NCBI RefSeq assembly: GCF_001510715.1 | Contig: NZ_LMTJ01000006.1 | Coordinates: 62,001 to 126,000 of the forward strand | Length of the DNA stretch: 64,000 nucleotides | Origin: Bacillus sp. FJAT-29814 | Lineage (GTDB): Bacteria; Bacillota; Bacilli; Bacillales; Cytobacillaceae | Reading direction: 5' to 3' | Part shown: positions 63,316 through 64,000 of the stretch, piece by piece | Position numbering within the stretch: the first letter of the stretch is position 1 | Layout: the number at the start of each line of letters is the position of its first letter | Program-made: the position numbers and the translations under genes | Notes under the pieces: generated by a model | Seen by the model: the letters and a program-made list of their open reading frames with translations, nothing else | The model's database searches: none | What the model was told of the DNA's origin: nothing

Positions 63316-63637
63316 AAAACATTTGGTATCCACTTTTTCGTAACAGTTTTATGGTAAATCCGGCGGCAATCGCTCCGGCCAGACCGCTTGATAGAATCAG
63401 GATATCAGCTGTCGCTAACGAGGCAATCCGGATGCCCAGATCCTGAAAAGCAGCCCCGCTATCGGTAAAATAATCAACAAATTGAACCCTGTCGATAATC
63501 AGAATTGCCACAATCGGATAAATGAACGACATGATCCAGGACATCCGAAGCAGCATATTCAAAATAAAACCGATTCCAAAAAATAATACAAAAAATAATA
63601 GCATCGATATAATCAAGACAACAATGCTCATCTGCAT
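63314..63637 (-). CDS. yuiB: YuiB-like membrane protein
   Basis: 107 residues with three hydrophobic helices: IVVLIISMLLFFVLFFGIG near 5-25, MSFIYPIVAILII near 36-50 and LILSSGLAGAIAAGFTI near 79-97. This is the small YuiB family linked in position to yuiA and yuiC; its role is unknown. ATG 63637 follows GGGGG. Order yuiC-yuiB-yuiA matches B. subtilis. Confidence 0.85.
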   Translation of the reverse strand: MQMSIVVLIISMLLFFVLFFGIGFILNMLLRMSWIMSFIYPIVAILIIDRVQFVDYFTDSGAAFQDLGIRIASLATADILILSSGLAGAIAAGFTIKLLRKSGYQMF

Positions 63638-63709
63638 TGAAATTCCCCCTTCACATCAACATTTAGTGTACTTAATGTGAAAGAGGGAGTCAATAAAAAC
63701 ACTATTAAA

Positions 63710-63835
63710 TCAGTCCTTTTTCTTCCCGGTACCGCCACAGCACGCACAGGTTTCCGATCCGCCGAGCACTAATTGGAAATAACCGTTCCCCGAGCAATAA
63801 TCACAATTTTTTGTATCTACGCTTTTTACTGTCAT
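63710..63835 (-). CDS. yuiA: YuiA-like small zinc-ribbon protein (41 aa)
   Basis: 41 residues. CDYCSGNGYFQ near 11 and CACCGGTGKKK near 30 form two CxxCxGxG repeats as in DnaJ-type zinc centres. It is short enough to be missed by ORF size filters. ATG 63835 follows AAGGAG. The position 72 bp upstream of yuiB on the same strand agrees with B. subtilis yuiA-yuiB. The metal is predicted, the function is unknown. Confidence 0.9.
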   Translation of the reverse strand: MTVKSVDTKNCDYCSGNGYFQLVLGGSETCACCGGTGKKKD

Positions 63836-64000
63836 CTCTCTCAACTCCTTGATTAATTAACTTAATTTTCTGATAATATATCAATAATTTCAAAAAATGA
63901 AAAGAGCGAAAATCGAGCAAAATGACACAAGAAAGCGGATACAAGTTAAATTTTCTTACATTTTCGAATTGTTACTTAAATTTTCGAAAAATTTAAAAAA

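Overview
The window looks like a chromosomal segment from a low-GC Gram-positive endospore former of the family Bacillaceae. Supporting signs are AGGAGG-type ribosome-binding sites with ATG/GTG/TTG starts, intrinsic terminators with U-tracts, an S-box (SAM-I) leader on methionine genes, and homologues of SinR, Spo0E, KapB, KapD, YugO/YugN/Pgi/YugJ/YugI, YteA and YuiA/B/C in an order reminiscent of Bacillus subtilis. No tRNA, rRNA, CRISPR array, prophage or intact insertion sequence was seen.

Region 1 (1-16281, minus strand) is a Wzx/Wzy-type exopolysaccharide operon read right to left. It holds an EpsC-type UDP-sugar dehydratase, an EpsN-type aminotransferase, a Wzz-like modulator with BY-kinase and PHP phosphatase, a Wzy polymerase, glycosyltransferases, a WecE-type aminotransferase and a Wzx flippase. 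It ends in an unusual group: a GT42/DUF115-like protein, a KdsB-like CMP-sugar synthetase, a pyruvate-aldolase-family enzyme fused to a second GT42/DUF115-like domain, and a HAD phosphatase cut by the window edge. The leader (16282-16927) carries a SinR-type operator, a structured RNA candidate and a perfect 54-bp palindrome; a sinR homologue is divergent. Terminator-like hairpins lie inside the operon, so antitermination is a reasonable hypothesis.

Region 2 (17318-27132, plus strand) is a SAM-riboswitch-controlled methionine operon, metI-metC-yitJ-metH, followed by a MarR regulator with its own promoter/operator and an MFS exporter. Region 3 (27202-32239) has the 5-oxoprolinase operon pxpBAC, a short FAD protein and a 14-TM drug exporter.

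Region 4 (32313-38446) contains an RRNPP-type regulator followed immediately by a 44-codon secreted-peptide gene and a terminator, which looks like a complete peptide quorum-sensing cassette. It also has CorA with a structured leader, a CDF exporter, YteA and several very small genes. Region 5 (38519-44861) has an amino-acid permease, a LysE exporter, ykoT/ykoS, a Spo0E-like phosphatase and the potassium channel YugO.

Region 6 (44862-64000) is the yug/kap/yui neighbourhood: yugN, pgi, yugJ, rocG, rocD, yugI, patB, gnd, an alanyl-tRNA editing protein, a Cu-ligand-deficient SOD-like lipoprotein, a cyclophilin lipoprotein, kapB, kapD, yuxO, pepA, and yuiC, yuiB, yuiA. Two unrelated intergenic repeat tracts (25283-25387 and 47041-47195) both have a unit length of exactly 21 bp.
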